Positions 11,986 through 23,847 of a stretch of 64,000 nt of DNA are shown piece after piece. A program made the translations under genes and the position numbers. The stretch spans positions 36,726,001-36,790,000 of the forward strand of contig NC_092340.1 of the NCBI RefSeq assembly GCF_046630445.1, read 5' to 3'. Under the pieces are notes generated by a model. It saw only the letters and a program-made list of their open reading frames with translations. It was not told the origin of the DNA and ran no database searches. How positions within the stretch are numbered: the first letter of the stretch is position 1; each line of letters starts with the position of its first letter. The stretch comes from Rutidosis leptorrhynchoides. Lineage: Eukaryota > Streptophyta > Magnoliopsida > Asterales > Asteraceae.

Positions 11986-13909
11986 TGCATCAGTATCAGC
12001 AATAGCATCAGCATCAGCACCATCAGCTTCATCAACAACAACATCCGCATCACAAGCGTCAACATCACAATCTGTGCCACGAGCATCAACATCATATGCA
12101 CCATAGACACAAAGGAATACCAGTAACAACAAACGAAGAAGTATTGATTCATAACTACATTGAAGAAATACTCTGCAGAGAATATGTAGTTTCTAAAAGT
12201 TTTTGGAGATTATTTATTCGTGTTCCAACCTCAAATCAGATGAGACTAATATGATATTAACTCATTAAATCCATGATTTACATTCGAAGAAAATATATAT
12301 GTGGGTATATATTCAAATTCTTTTGTACAAACTATTGATGTTAAAAATATTTTAACGGGTAGTTAATACCCAAGAAATATTTAGAATTCACATTAATATG
12401 TTACACTGTACAATTTTCAATTCTGATTCAGCAGACATTAACTATCCTACTCACATCCACAGATATATGTATCTGTTCACCGAAGAACAACCATTTTCAT
12501 TCAAATTCAATTGGACATCCTAAGCTTTAGCAGGAGCTATCTTCCTAAGATTACTACATTCGTAAATTACATTCATTCGCATTCTTATCACATCAAACCA
12601 CCGAAACCATCATTCATTACTTTTGAGATTTACAATATTTCTAGTTACATCCTACGCTTAAACACTTCAACTCCAAATTCTTGAAAACACCTCAGAACTA
12701 TAACCAATGATTCAGATTCGTTAAACTTTGAGAATGCTGATGAAGCAGCAAAAGCTGTAGAGGGTCTTAATGACTAAAAGCTTGATAATAAAGAATGGTA
12801 CGATGGAGAAGCTCAAAAGAAAACTTGGCACCCATGAAGGAGGCTGTTGACAAATCACAAAGATTAAACCTATACATAAAGAATCTAGATGATTCGATTT
12901 CTGATGGATATCACCGAAGATCTCTTTACGCATTCTAAATTTCTACGGAAGAATTTTCCTCGATTATAAAATCATCGTATCTTTCGTTATAAATATCCTC
13001 TATATCTCTGAAGATATCTTCATAACGATTTTTGTCCGCAATTAATTATCTCTTTGCGATATCTTTATTACATCATAAAGGAAACTGTTTTAGTTTCTAT
13101 ATTCTGTAAAATTCAAGTTTAAATTATGAATGATTTATGGAGAAGTGTTGGAAATTGAAGCATGAGTTAGTATATTATAATGACGTCAGGCCAACGTGAT
13201 TATATTACAGTAAGTCATGTTGAGTTTCTAATGGAACGTGATAAAGGTTCACAGATCATACCCTCATCATGAACCATGTTACATAACTCTTTCATTATAT
13301 TTAACCTCTAAACATACCAAGAAAATATTTTTCTCGATGATTCGGTCTTTTCCGGATATTCTGGTAATTTGACAAATCAAATCGTGCTATTACCTTTCCT
13401 TTATGCTTTGTATATTATGATCATTCGAAACTTCATACCTACGAATTCTGGAACATTACTTGCTTTACAAAAGCATGACGCTTTGACATATAAGGGAAAA
13501 TACAAAGCCCGATAACGTCACCGAAATTACAAACCGTGTATATCAATGCATATAGCAATATAAAGACACAGGAGAACTAAAAACACAATAAATCCAAGAG
13601 CATAGTAGAAGTAAACAGACTCCTCTGGTGGAAGTTGTAAAAGAAGGATGATTGTGGCGATAACCAATATAAGGTCAAGAACAAGAACTGGATTAAGCAT
13701 ATTAACAAATCTTTTGGAAGTATGAATTGAGGAAGAAAGTATAGAAGTGGTGAAGATAATGAAACAGAAGAAGCTAATTTATAGCGCAATTCCAGACACG
13801 ACAATTAAGACAATTCACCGCATTTAATCAAAGAAAATCCTAATTTCCTTAATTACCGGAGAATCAAATATTATAAAGATTATAAAGATTTTCACTTCGT
13901 AGAATTTAT
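11986..13909 (+). mobile_element. 3' internal part of a plus-strand pol-less Ty3-like element, copy 1
   Basis: Athila appears to have inserted into this element. The first 120 bp read on the plus strand as a Ser/Thr/Ala-rich tail (STSQSVPRASTS) resembling the tail found on the minus strand near 17050-17090 (STSQSVPRISTS). The rest has no pol domain in any frame. It is recognisably the reverse complement of 14100-16760, with gaps; for example ACGGGTAGTTAATACC near 12356 faces GGTACTACCTACTCGT near 16730. In copy 2 the same region (35024-37556) leads into an LTR. Here it is cut near 13893. Confidence 0.6.
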
Positions 13910-13936
13910 TGATCGGAAATTTCCGGGTCATTAAAG
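13893..13936. other. junction of the 23-kb duplication
   Basis: Match to copy 2 is continuous up to 13893 (copy 2: 36931), then jumps 423 bp to 37354 (CACTTCGTAGAATTTAT in both), and ends near 13910. There the text becomes TGATCGGAAATTTCCGGGTC, which is the outer end of the minus-strand LTR (compare 20920-20946). Copy 2 reads GGATCGTAAG at this point, so a short GATCG microhomology spans the joint. I infer this is the head-to-tail joint of the tandem duplication plus a deletion in copy 1. Confidence 0.6.
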
Positions 13937-14989
13937 TACCTACCCGTTAAAGAAATTTCGTCCCCGAAATTTGATAGAGGTTGTCATGGATATAACAATA
14001 AGAATGTTTCCATGACGTATATGAGGCAATAATGGAGTTTTATCATTATTGAGAGGTTTAGATAAAATGATTCGATCATGTGAAGCGCACGAGTGAAGCT
14101 ATCACAAAAGAGTGAAATGGGTAAATATGGAATCGTTTTAATCGATGACGTGGCTACTATTGATTTCCGGAATTTAAGGGATTTAAAGAAAATCTTACGT
14201 AATAAGATTTGGTTCTTCGGCGATCAGGATCTTCTTTGATTTAATGCAGCAATCTGTTTCGATTTCTCTGTCGGATATTTCACTATAAATCCGCCTCCTT
14301 CATTTCCTTATTTTTTTTTCACAACTCACACCTTCTACTCTTTCTCGCTTGATTCATACTTTAAAGCATTCATCAATATGCTCCATCCAGTCCTGATTCT
14401 TGATATACTCCTAACTTTCGTATCTATAATTCTTCTTTTTCATCTACCGCCAGAAGAATCTATTTACTTCTACTATACTCTTGTGTTTATAGTGTTTCTA
14501 GTTCTCCCGTGTCTCTATATTGCTATTTGCATTGATATACACGGTTTGTAATTTTGGGGTTATTATCGAGCTTTATATTCTTCATTATTTTTCGGAGCTT
14601 CATGCTTTTGTTTTCTCCTCCCGACTTCAAGTCAAGCGAGTAATGGTCCGGAATTCGTTGGTATGAAATTCGGAGTAAACATAGCTAATGCTTTAAGAAA
14701 GAAATGGTAATAGTACGATTTTGATTTGTTAAATTACCAGAATACCCTGGAAAAGACCGAATCATCAAGAAATATTTTCTTGATATTTTTAGAATTTAGA
14801 TAGAATGTAAGAGCCGTGTAACATGGCACATGATGATGGTACTGTGAATAATCACATTCCATTAGAAACTCAACATGACTTACTGTAATATAATGACGTT
14901 GATCAAGTGTCATTATATTATACTAATTCATGCATCAGTTCCCAACATTACTTCAAAACATTCATATTTTAAACTCGGAGGTTTCAGAA

Positions 14990-16560
14990 TTTAGAAACTA
15001 ACACAGTTTCTTTTATGTAGATATTACGGAGTGATAAATGATCTCAGATAAGAATAGTTATGAGAATATCTCCAGAAATATGGAGAATATTTATGATGAA
15101 AAATACGAAGATTTCTTATAATATTTAAGATAAGATGATGGTGAAGAATATCATCTGAACTGGTTTAGAATAAGGAGTAGGGTTCTTACTAACGGTTTCA
15201 GCAGGCACTGAATCATTTGGATTCTTGTGATTTATCCACAGCCTCTTTCATATTTTGCTCAATCCGTTTTTCAGTTCTCAACTTTCTCTTTTTCTGAGCT
15301 TTACCAACCCACTGTACTTTTTCGTCAAACTTTTGACTGTTAAAGTCGTTGACAGTTTTTGCTGTTTCATCAGTATTTCAAGAACTAGTTCGCACTTTAG
15401 GGTGTTTTTCAGAAACTTCACATTCGAAGTATGAAATTCTTAGAGATGGATGTTATAGGTATAACTGAAGAGGTTCTGCGAGATTTTCAAAATACTGATT
15501 GCGGATTCCGCCAAAGAGATGACGAGCTGCTGGTATATCTACTGATGATGTCGTGGAATATAAAAGGTTCTCCGGTAACGATGGTGAAAAGACAACGTAT
15601 ATATATCGAGGTTATAATAAGACTAGTTTTACTGAGAAGTCGAAGTTAACTTGCTGGAGCTGTGACAAAACTGGCTACTTTGAAAAGAAATTGTAAGATT
15701 GCTTTTCCTAATAAATGGTAAAGGATTCAACACAGGTACGTGTTAAACTATGAATTTGGGTTCGAGAGTTTTTCAGGTGCATAAATATATGCAAAGATCT
15801 TTTCCTCCATAGATGAGGTGCGGTTGGTTCAACTTCTCGGTTGAGGTATTTTCAAGAATCATGAAAAGATTTGAACGCGAATTGTAACTGTCGAGGTACA
15901 AATGAGGTTTAAGATGAAATCAAGTGGCAAACTTGAAGAATTGTTTAGTTTCGTATGTTATAACCAATATTTTAATTCATTTTAATTGTCCAAAGTTAGC
16001 AGTCCAATAGTCCAATTGTCCAATAGTCCAATATATTCATATATAATTTAATATATAATATTTGAATTAATTAATACGTATCGTGACCCGTGTACCGGTC
16101 TCAGTATTGATCACAACTCAAACTGTATATATATTTTGGAATCAACCTCAACCCTGTATAGCCAACTTTAACATTCACATATAGAGTGTCTATGGTTGTT
16201 CCGATATATATATATAGATGGGTCGATATGATAAGTCGAAACCTTGTATACGTGTCCCGTTATATAAAGTGCGTAAAATAAATAAATAAATATATATCAT
16301 GACCCGTGTACAACGTATTGTCTCAGAATTAATCCGACGTATTGTGTACATGTGTCCCGAATAACAGAAATTAAATGACGATAAATAAAATTGCGAGAAT
16401 GTAAATTGCGATAAATAAATGTAATACGGAATTAACAGTTAGCTGGGAACAGTTAGCTAGGAACGGTTAGCGTGGATTCTTAATAAAATTTATCGTAGTT
16501 AATTTGTTTGTTTCTAACACTTTTTATTTTGTCCAGTGTTTTCTTCGTTATGCCACTTGT
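14990..16560. other. extra sequence in the inverted-repeat arm, with zinc-knuckle-like remnant
   Basis: The minus-strand element is about 1.5 kb longer than its plus-strand partner here. On the plus strand 15652-15702 reads CWSCDKTGYFEKKL, a stop, then DC: this looks like a retroelement CCHC knuckle with His and last Cys lost, though chance cannot be excluded. From 15989 to 16032 short GTCCAATAGTCCAATT words repeat, and ATCRTGACCCGTGTAC words occur at about 16080 and 16298. I infer a later insertion of another retroelement piece, but its ends are not clear. Confidence 0.35.
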
Positions 16561-17152
16561 TGGATTCTGATAGGTCAAAATCCAAATATGTAATTTGAAT
16601 GAAAATGGTTGTTCTGTGGTGAACGAATATGTATATCGGTAGTTGTAAGTAGGATAGTAAATGACCGTTGAATCAGATTCGAAGAATGTACAGTGTAACT
16701 TATTAATGTGAAATCTAAATATTCCTCGGGTACTACCTACTCGTTAAAATATTTTCATCATTAATAGTTTGTACGAAAGAATTTTTAATTACAATCTTTA
16801 TGAAAATATACTTGCATATATATTTTCTTCGGATGTAATTATGAATTTAATGAGTCAATAGGATATTAAACTCATTTGATTTATCGTTATTACTAGATGA
16901 CATGATCTCTAAAACATTAGAGATTACATAATCGTCATGTCAAACGAAGATAAATGAGGTAGAACGATATGTAAAGCGATGATAATCGATGTAGAGCGAT
17001 ATGTAGAACGAAGATCATATTCGAAGTACAGATGGGGTTATTGAGGCATGTGAGGTTGATATCCGAGGTACAGATTGTGATGTTGAGGTTTACGACGCGG
17101 TTGTGGTTGGGGGTGATAAGGGTACTGTCGGCGTTGGTGGTGGTGGTACGGA

Positions 17153-17476
17153 TTATGCTGCTGGTGCTGCTGCTGGTGTTTGCATCCTTCGCACCATGTT
17201 CTCCAAAGCCGTCACGCGAGCGCGTAGTTCGTTAACTTCTGTTAGTACACCGGGATGATTGGCGGTTGGAGCGAGCGGATGAATAAGATTCGAAATATGG
17301 GATAGTATGTAATCACGATGGGATACTCTAGAAATGAGAGAGAAGATGGTGTTTCGAATAGGTTCGCCGGTAAGTGCTTCAGGTTCATCACCAAGAGGGC
17401 AATTTGGTGGATGGAAGGGATCTTCGATGTGAAATGATTGTCGGATATCGGATGATACTCTAGCTATATAGAATAT
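17153..17476 (-). pseudogene. gag-like frame of the pol-less element (107 codons, no start)
   Basis: On the minus strand the frame is open for 107 codons from just after a TAG to a TAA at 17153-17155. It has no ATG near its beginning, so the N-terminal part is missing. It contains an acidic/proline stretch (EDPFHPPNCPLGDEPEALTG), then SRVSHRDYILSHISNLIHPL, then a likely coiled coil (LTEVNELRARVTALENMVRR), then an Ala/Pro tail. Past the stop the Pro/Thr/Ser-rich reading continues with one more stop. The position right after LTR and primer site is where gag belongs, and a coiled coil with a low-complexity tail fits plant gag, but I recognise no named family. Confidence 0.5.
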
Positions 17477-17809
17477 CTATATATATAATACTAAAGATTT
17501 CGTAGACTACAGAGGAACCTACGGCATATGTCAGGCAAGTCTACAGATGCGCTAAGATATGAATTATCAGATACGCTAAGATATGAATTTTGTCTATACA
17601 CTATCGATGCACTAAATGCAGTAAGACGTGTCTAGACTTAAGAATGATAAGCAGGTAATTTTCTAAGGATAATAAACAGATGATTTCCGACTAGATATGA
17701 TAAGCAAAACTTTTGATATGTAGACATGGTCGAAGTCCAGATTCATTAATGTATCCTAACAACTACTAGTCAGACACACTAATGCAAGACCTGGTTCACT
17801 AAGACCACC

Positions 17810-17821
17810 GCTCTGATACCA
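17810..17821 (-). other. second primer-binding-site-like word
   Basis: GCTCTGATACCA is the complement of TGGTATCAGAGC, the common initiator-Met tRNA primer site. It lies 231 bp inward of the same word at 18041. The match between the two places is 15 bases (GCTCTGATACCAACT). The 216 bp between them are GC-richer than the surroundings and are not explained. Confidence 0.6.
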
Positions 17822-18040
17822 ACTGTGAATACAGTGGGGACGCATCCCACTCAGTGCCTTCCCAGCTAACCACCTGGTGACCACTGAGCGTACCTCAGAC
17901 ACTGATTTTACGGCCCGCCTCTCAGCAACGTACAGCCAACCCTAATAGGGACCGCGAGGAGTAAGAGCCAATGCTTCGTCACAGGTAACACTGTGAGAAC
18001 CCCCTCTACGATTAACCCGCTAATAAACGGCATTAAACCA

Positions 18041-18052
18041 GCTCTGATACCA
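18041..18052 (-). other. primer binding site (tRNA-iMet type)
   Basis: The complement TGGTATCAGAGC lies two to three bases inside the inner LTR edge (about 18055). This is the expected place for priming of minus-strand DNA synthesis and fixes the element's orientation as minus. Confidence 0.8.
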
Positions 18053-18054
18053 AC

Positions 18055-19109
18055 TTTAACAACCCGTCCTAATCCTCCTGGACGAAGTCATCATCATTTG
18101 GCCCCATCGCGATAATCGACTCCAAGTAATGTCCTTAACATGAGCACATGCACAGCGGAAGACTTAATTCGTACCTGAGAATAACATGCTTTAAAACGTC
18201 AACATAAAGTTGGTGAGATATAGGTTTGATGTTAGCAGCGTTATAACTATGGACCACAAGATTTCATATTCATAAATGTTTAAATAAAAATATTCTAGGT
18301 TGTTGAGCACTTGATAACCATACTTAACATTTAATCAACGTCGCATATTCCCTTTATTATGAAATCTTGCTACACCGTACCAAGTGTAGTTACCGAAACG
18401 AAGTACTGTGCAACCGTTGAATACTGGTCGTCCAGTCCGGTTGGGGTTGTCAGGCCCGATAGATCTATCAACAGGATTCGCGTTTACAATACCTCATGTA
18501 AATAATAGTTACCAAGTTACAGGGAAGTATGCCAGTGGTACAACTCAACGTAGAATATATATTTTTAATCACTTGTGTCCATAACGTAAATCATAAAATG
18601 CATGTATTCTCATCCCGAAATATTTAGAGTTTAAAAGTGGGACTATATACTCACCATACTGTATTTTGTAGTAAAAATACATATAACATAATTGAACACG
18701 TATAAGGTTGGCCTCGGATTCACGAACCTAAATTAATTATATATATTTATATATTGGTTAATATCTATTTAACAATTAAGGTCAAGTCGTAGTGTACCTC
18801 AATCCTAATGCTCGAGACTAATATGCAACATGCTTAAATATCGTTATTTTATATTTTAAATATTTTTACAAAATTTATTAGAGTAAATAATAATATAATT
18901 CATTTATTACTAAATAAAATTTTATATAAAAATATACTAAAATGATAAGTTAACATTTTATAATAATAATAATATTTCCATTAAAAATAATACTTTTAAT
19001 AAAAATAATAATTTTAATGTTAATGATAATAAATTGATAGTTTTAATAATAATAATGATCAAAATAATAATTTGATAGTTTTTGATTAAAATATTAATTA
19101 TTTTTAATT

Positions 19110-19159
<50 letters not shown>

Positions 19160-20946
19160 TAATAATCAAATAATAATTACGATGATTTTAATGACGACGT
19201 AATAATAAAAAATATCATTTTAAAAAAAAATTCAATTGACTATAACTTCTAATCCGTTCATCAAACCCATTCGATCTCTAAATGAAAAGTTTATGATTTT
19301 TTGCCAGCTTTCCAAAAACATGCATATCATATACCTTATCTCAATCGCATGAGTAACTAATTCAGATTCTATCCTAAAATATATTTTGACAAAAATAAAT
19401 ATACAAGCATGCATAATCCTAAATACTCGAGCACTAGTCAAGGATACACTAATAATAAATAAAAGTTAAGTTATGAGTGCTCACGTATCAATATTGAGGT
19501 TCAATATTGCAGGAAAGTATGTAGACACAACGGGGATGACAAACACTAAATTTGACCTCATGAGCATATCCATGAATTATACCCATCACCTCCATAGCTA
19601 TAACCTATAATTTCCTTAACTCTATCCCGCTCTCAAAACGTGTTTGGAAATAGCTCGCGCGTACCTCTTGTCGTAATATTTTATGTATAATACTAGTAAT
19701 ATTACTCCTAATAATACTAATACTGATAATAATAAGATTAATAATCTTAATAATAAAATTAATAAATAAATAAAGAAGTGATACGGAGCAATATAAGAGA
19801 AGTTGAGATGAGAGATTGATGAAATGAATTTGAGAAAGAGGAGTTCGGGTATTTAAAGAAGTTTTTTTTTTTTTTTTACGCTCGCATGCTTGCTCATAAA
19901 TCACAAAATATGGTTGCCGACACTTATGTTATACATACATGATATAGTTTTATATTATTTAATATATATTATATTTAATCTTTAGAATTAATTAAATATT
20001 ATATTATATTTACGCTCATGGTAAAAATATAATTTTTACAAAAATGACACGGCCGTGGTCTCACGACTCATGTACCACTTTCGGTTTTTCGAGCGCACTT
20101 TCGTACGTTTAGAAAACTAGCCTTTTATGTTACGTGACGTGTACCTTTAATAATAATTTGATTTATTTATCAAAGATTTACTTTATGAAAAATGTAACCT
20201 ATAAAATTGAGCGTTGTGGTCATTTCCTTCTATAAATCAAAGTCTCGATGTTTGTCAAAATATTTTATTTTAAATTAAACGTTTTGTGACATGTACCTTT
20301 ATCAATAACTAGACTTAAATTAATTAAAAACTAACCCACTCAAAGTGTAACTTAATCTTTTGAGTGTTGTGGTCATTTACTTATATAAATCACACTCTCA
20401 TTAATTAACCAAGTATATTTAATTTCAAAACGTTTTATATTTAGTTAAATATTATATTTAGTCATTTCGTAAAATACATAAATATATATTTAATGAACAC
20501 GTTTTATTTAAATATTTATTTTTATTAAAATCACGGACCGTTAACATTTACAATTTGTCAAAAGGTTTCTAAAAAAAAATTCTAACTTTTAAGATAGCGT
20601 TAAAAATCTTTATTCTTATTGAAATGACTCGTTAATAATTCGACAAAAGTGGTTTCAGATATTTATAAAATTCTATTATCTTTTACTCTCACCGATAACT
20701 GTTGTAATCTTATATCAAAACCAAATATTACAAATCTAATACCTTGTTAACGTTATCAATTAATAAGTATATATATTGTATATACACATAAATGTTCGTG
20801 AATCGTCAGGCTTGGTCAAAGGGTAACTGATTATCCGAATATAGATTTCAAACTTTCTAGACTCAACATTACAGATTTTGCTTATCGTGTCGGGAACATA
20901 TAAAGATTAAGGTTTAAATTTGATCGGAAATTTCCGGGTCATTACA
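18055..20946 (-). repeat. 5' LTR of the minus-strand pol-less element
   Basis: The plus-strand text runs from TTAACAACCCGTCCTAATCC to GATCGGAAATTTCCGGGTCATTACA, about 2.9 kb. It is the same family as the LTR at 39372-43126: both share ACTCCAAGTAAT, GCACAGCGGAAGA, ACCTGAGAATAA, ACCACAAGATTTCAT and the terminal GGTCAT. A (TAA)n tract lies at 19112-19157. Frames at 19232-19441 and 19605-19904 are not supported as genes. Confidence 0.7.
19112..19157. repeat. (TAA)n microsatellite
   Basis: About 15 uninterrupted TAA units inside the minus-strand LTR, followed by imperfect units to about 19170. Confidence 0.95.
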
Positions 20947-22152
20947 TAAGAGTTGTTCAAAATATAAAAAAAAATTAAAACGTTTGTATTTTCTTTTAGT
21001 TACAAAAACTAATAGGTAGTTTTTTTTTAAAAAATTAAGTTTTTATTTATTTTATATAAATACTTTTTATAAATATAAAACAGAAAAATTAAAAACAAAT
21101 AAATAAAATAGAAATCGGGCCAAGGTACTGTAGCGGCCCAATATCTGGCCTGGAACCCTAACCCATGCGACCACATGAAAATATAACGCGATATTCATGC
21201 GATCGCATGGCCTAACCTAACACGCTGGTCTGAACCTGGTACTGCATTAATTACGGTTATTATTAATTATTATTATTATTATTAAACCCTAATTAGGGTT
21301 TATATTTTATATTAATTAGTTTAGTTTATTTATTTTTTGTATTTTTAAGTTTAATTAGTTTTATTAAATTATTAAATTAATACTTTTATAAAATACTTTA
21401 TATAAAAATAATATTTTTATAAAAAAATTGTATTTTTATAACTTAAGTTTTATTTCTATATTTCCTATCTTTTTAATCGTTTATACGTAATATTTATATT
21501 TTTCGCTCGTAATTAGTTTTAAGTTATAGTTTAGTATTTTGCCGTAGTTATTTCTATTTCTAGACTCTTAAGCTTTGTCGTAAAATCCCTTAAGTGCTTT
21601 TTTAGATTAAAATTTAGACGCTTTAGAATTTTACGACGTCGCTCATCGCTTTAATATTTAATAGACTTTAGTACCTTTTTAAATTATTGCCGTTTTGGAT
21701 ATAGAATTCCCTTTAAGCTTTAATATCTTTAGATGTAAGTTTCAATTTTTAGTTTTTAGACTTTTGAGTTTCGACATTTTACTTTCTTTTATTTATTTTT
21801 CGACGCTTATTTTCTTATTTTTATTTTTCGACGTTTTTCGACGCGCTCTTTTTCTTTCTTATTTTTCGACGCTCTAGTTTTTAGGATATAGAATTTTCTA
21901 TTTCTTCTCTAAAATTTCTTTAAATTTCAACGAAAAATTATTTTAAGTGGTTAAATTGATAGACATCCAAAATTTTCTGGTTCGTAGTAATAGTTGGATT
22001 TGTTAGTGGCGAGTTGTGGGCTTCCGATTTAAAGGGTCCTGGCTACTTGCTGCATCTATTGGCTATTCGAAACGTGAGCAAAATCAGAAAAGTCTATTAA
22101 TTTGATAACTTATATAATTTTTATCTTTTATAACTAATAGGATATTCAGTGA
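20947..22152 (+). other. partial LTR and leader upstream of Athila copy 2 gag
   Basis: The sequence runs from the edge of the minus-strand LTR to the gag ATG. From 21160 to 21212 it holds CCATGCGACCACATG and CATGCGATCGCATGG, palindromic words also found in the Athila 3' LTR. The rest (AT-rich; many TTTTCGACG words at 21770-21870) does not match that 3' LTR by eye. A segment near 22030-22080 (GGCTATTCGAAACGTG) is leader. I infer a 5' LTR of another Athila subfamily, truncated at 20947. No certain primer site is visible. The frame at 21695-21877 is not a gene. Confidence 0.45.
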
Positions 22153-23847
22153 ATGCACCGAGCAAAACGTTCACCACCTTTTATACGTTCACCACCTGTA
22201 ACTCGATCAAGACATCTAGCCAATATTTTCGCCATTAATTTTTCTTTAGAATCGTCATCAAGTCGACCAAGTACTCCAATTCAAATTTCCGATAATCCAT
22301 TTTTTGAACCCGGATTCACAATTGAGAACCCGGAGGATATTCAGGGACAATTCAGAGATCCTGAACCATTAATCTTTCCTACGGAACCACCAATCATTCA
22401 AACAGAGATTGTCGAGGAACAGACCATTAAATCAGAATCCTCTAGTGATTCAGATTCAACAAATTCAATCATGGAAAATATGGAACCTCTAAGTATGGAA
22501 GACCGAATGAGAGCTAAACGCACTGGCCAAGGTCACGTAATTACTCAACCAGACATTAATGTGCCAGATTATGAAATCAAAGGAAAAATCCTACACATGG
22601 TAACTAATCAATGCCAATTTAGTGGTGCGCCGAAGGAAGATCCAAACGAACATCTTCGAACTTTTAATAGGATCTGTACTCTATTTAAAATCCGAGAAGT
22701 GGAAGATGAACAGATCTATCTCATGTTATTTCCCTGGACTTTAAAGGGAGAAGCCAAAGATTGGTTAGAATCGTTACCTGAAGGGGCGATTGATACATGG
22801 GACGTTTTTGTTGAAAATTTTCTTAAACAATTCTTTCCGGCATCTAAAGCCGTAAGACTTCAAGGAGAAATTGTTACGTTCACACAAAAGCCAAATGAAA
22901 CTCTATATGAGGCGTGGACAAGATTTGGAAAGTTATTGAGAGGATGTCCGCAACTTGGTTTAGACACTTATCAAATAGTACAAATATTCTACCAAGGATG
23001 CGACATCACTACAAGAAAAGACATCGATATAGCAGCGGGTGGTTCCATTATGAAGAAAACCGCAACTGAAGCTTACAAAATTATTGATAACACTGCTTCC
23101 CACTCACATGAGTGGCACCAAGAAAAAGATATCGTTAGATCATCTAAAGCAGCTAGAGCCGATTCTAGCCATGACTTTGATTCCATTTTTGCAAAGATAG
23201 ATGCTGTCGAGAGACGAATGGAAAAGATGACTAAAGATATTCACTCAATACGAATTAGTTGTGAGCAGTGTCGAGGACCACATTTGACAAAAGATTGTCT
23301 CAGTATTGAACAAACAATGGAACAAAGAGAGAATGTTTCATACATGAACCAAAGGCCTGGAAATAATTATCAGAATAATTATCAACATCCAAGACCAATC
23401 TACAATCAAAACCAGAATTATAACCGAAATGTTCCATACAATAACCAACAAGGTTCTAGCAATCAACAAGTACCTAATAATACTTACAACCAGCAAAGAC
23501 CTATTTTTCAAAATAAACCACCACAAACCGATGATAAAAAGCCAAATCTAGAAGACATGATGTCAAAGCTAGTTGAATATCAAACGCAGTTTTTCACATC
23601 TCAGAAACAAACGAATGAACAAAATGCTCTAGCATTTAGAAATCAACAAGCTTCTATCCAAAATCTGGAACAAGAAGTAAGCAACCTAGCAAGGTTAATA
23701 GGTGAAAGAAAACTGGGAAGTCTACCTAGTGATATAAATGCTAACCCCCAGAATGAAACAGCTAAAGCCATTACCACAAGAAATGGTATTACACTTAAAC
23801 CACCTGAAATACCTGTAATTTCTGAGAACTCTATTCCTACTCCATAA
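22153..23847 (+). CDS. Athila gag, full-length frame (copy 2)
   Basis: This 564-codon frame starts at ATG 22153 (MHRAKRSPP), in frame, soon after the leader. The N-terminal third is Ser/Pro/Glu-rich. About residues 110-300 form the retrotransposon gag core (FPWTLKGEAKDWLESLP, then LYEAWTRFGKLLRGCPQ). A Cys-His finger has C370, C373, H377 and C382. The C-terminal part is Asn/Gln-rich with QNYNRN-type words, then a helical segment. It ends at the TAA shared with copy 1, which leaves protease out of the product. Gag would assemble virus-like particles in the cytoplasm and package element RNA. With no working pol in cis, particles could only serve other elements. Confidence 0.85.
   Translation: MHRAKRSPPFIRSPPVTRSRHLANIFAINFSLESSSSRPSTPIQISDNPFFEPGFTIENPEDIQGQFRDPEPLIFPTEPPIIQTEIVEEQTIKSESSSDSDSTNSIMENMEPLSMEDRMRAKRTGQGHVITQPDINVPDYEIKGKILHMVTNQCQFSGAPKEDPNEHLRTFNRICTLFKIREVEDEQIYLMLFPWTLKGEAKDWLESLPEGAIDTWDVFVENFLKQFFPASKAVRLQGEIVTFTQKPNETLYEAWTRFGKLLRGCPQLGLDTYQIVQIFYQGCDITTRKDIDIAAGGSIMKKTATEAYKIIDNTASHSHEWHQEKDIVRSSKAARADSSHDFDSIFAKIDAVERRMEKMTKDIHSIRISCEQCRGPHLTKDCLSIEQTMEQRENVSYMNQRPGNNYQNNYQHPRPIYNQNQNYNRNVPYNNQQGSSNQQVPNNTYNQQRPIFQNKPPQTDDKKPNLEDMMSKLVEYQTQFFTSQKQTNEQNALAFRNQQASIQNLEQEVSNLARLIGERKLGSLPSDINANPQNETAKAITTRNGITLKPPEIPVISENSIPTP

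Larger units (their letters stand above)
13910..20946 (-). mobile_element. minus-strand pol-less LTR element (gag-like frame only)
   Basis: On the minus strand the order is 5' LTR (20946-18055), tRNA-iMet-type primer site (18041-18052), a gag-like frame (17476-17153), about 3 kb with no pol domain, a purine-rich tract (complement of CCTACCCGTTAAAG near 13940-13954), and only about 25 bp of the 3' LTR. The element looks non-autonomous: it has replication signals but no protease, RT or integrase. Two diverged relatives occur in plus orientation at 11986-13909 and 35024-37556. The missing 3' LTR was lost at the duplication joint. Confidence 0.6.

Noticed and set aside
11908-12126. Ser/Ile-rich and Met/Leu-rich frames on both strands near CATCAG repeats (also 34946-35190)
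   Set aside because: They arise from CAT/CAG-rich low complexity across the Athila LTR end and the gag tail of another element. The supported frame there is a third one.
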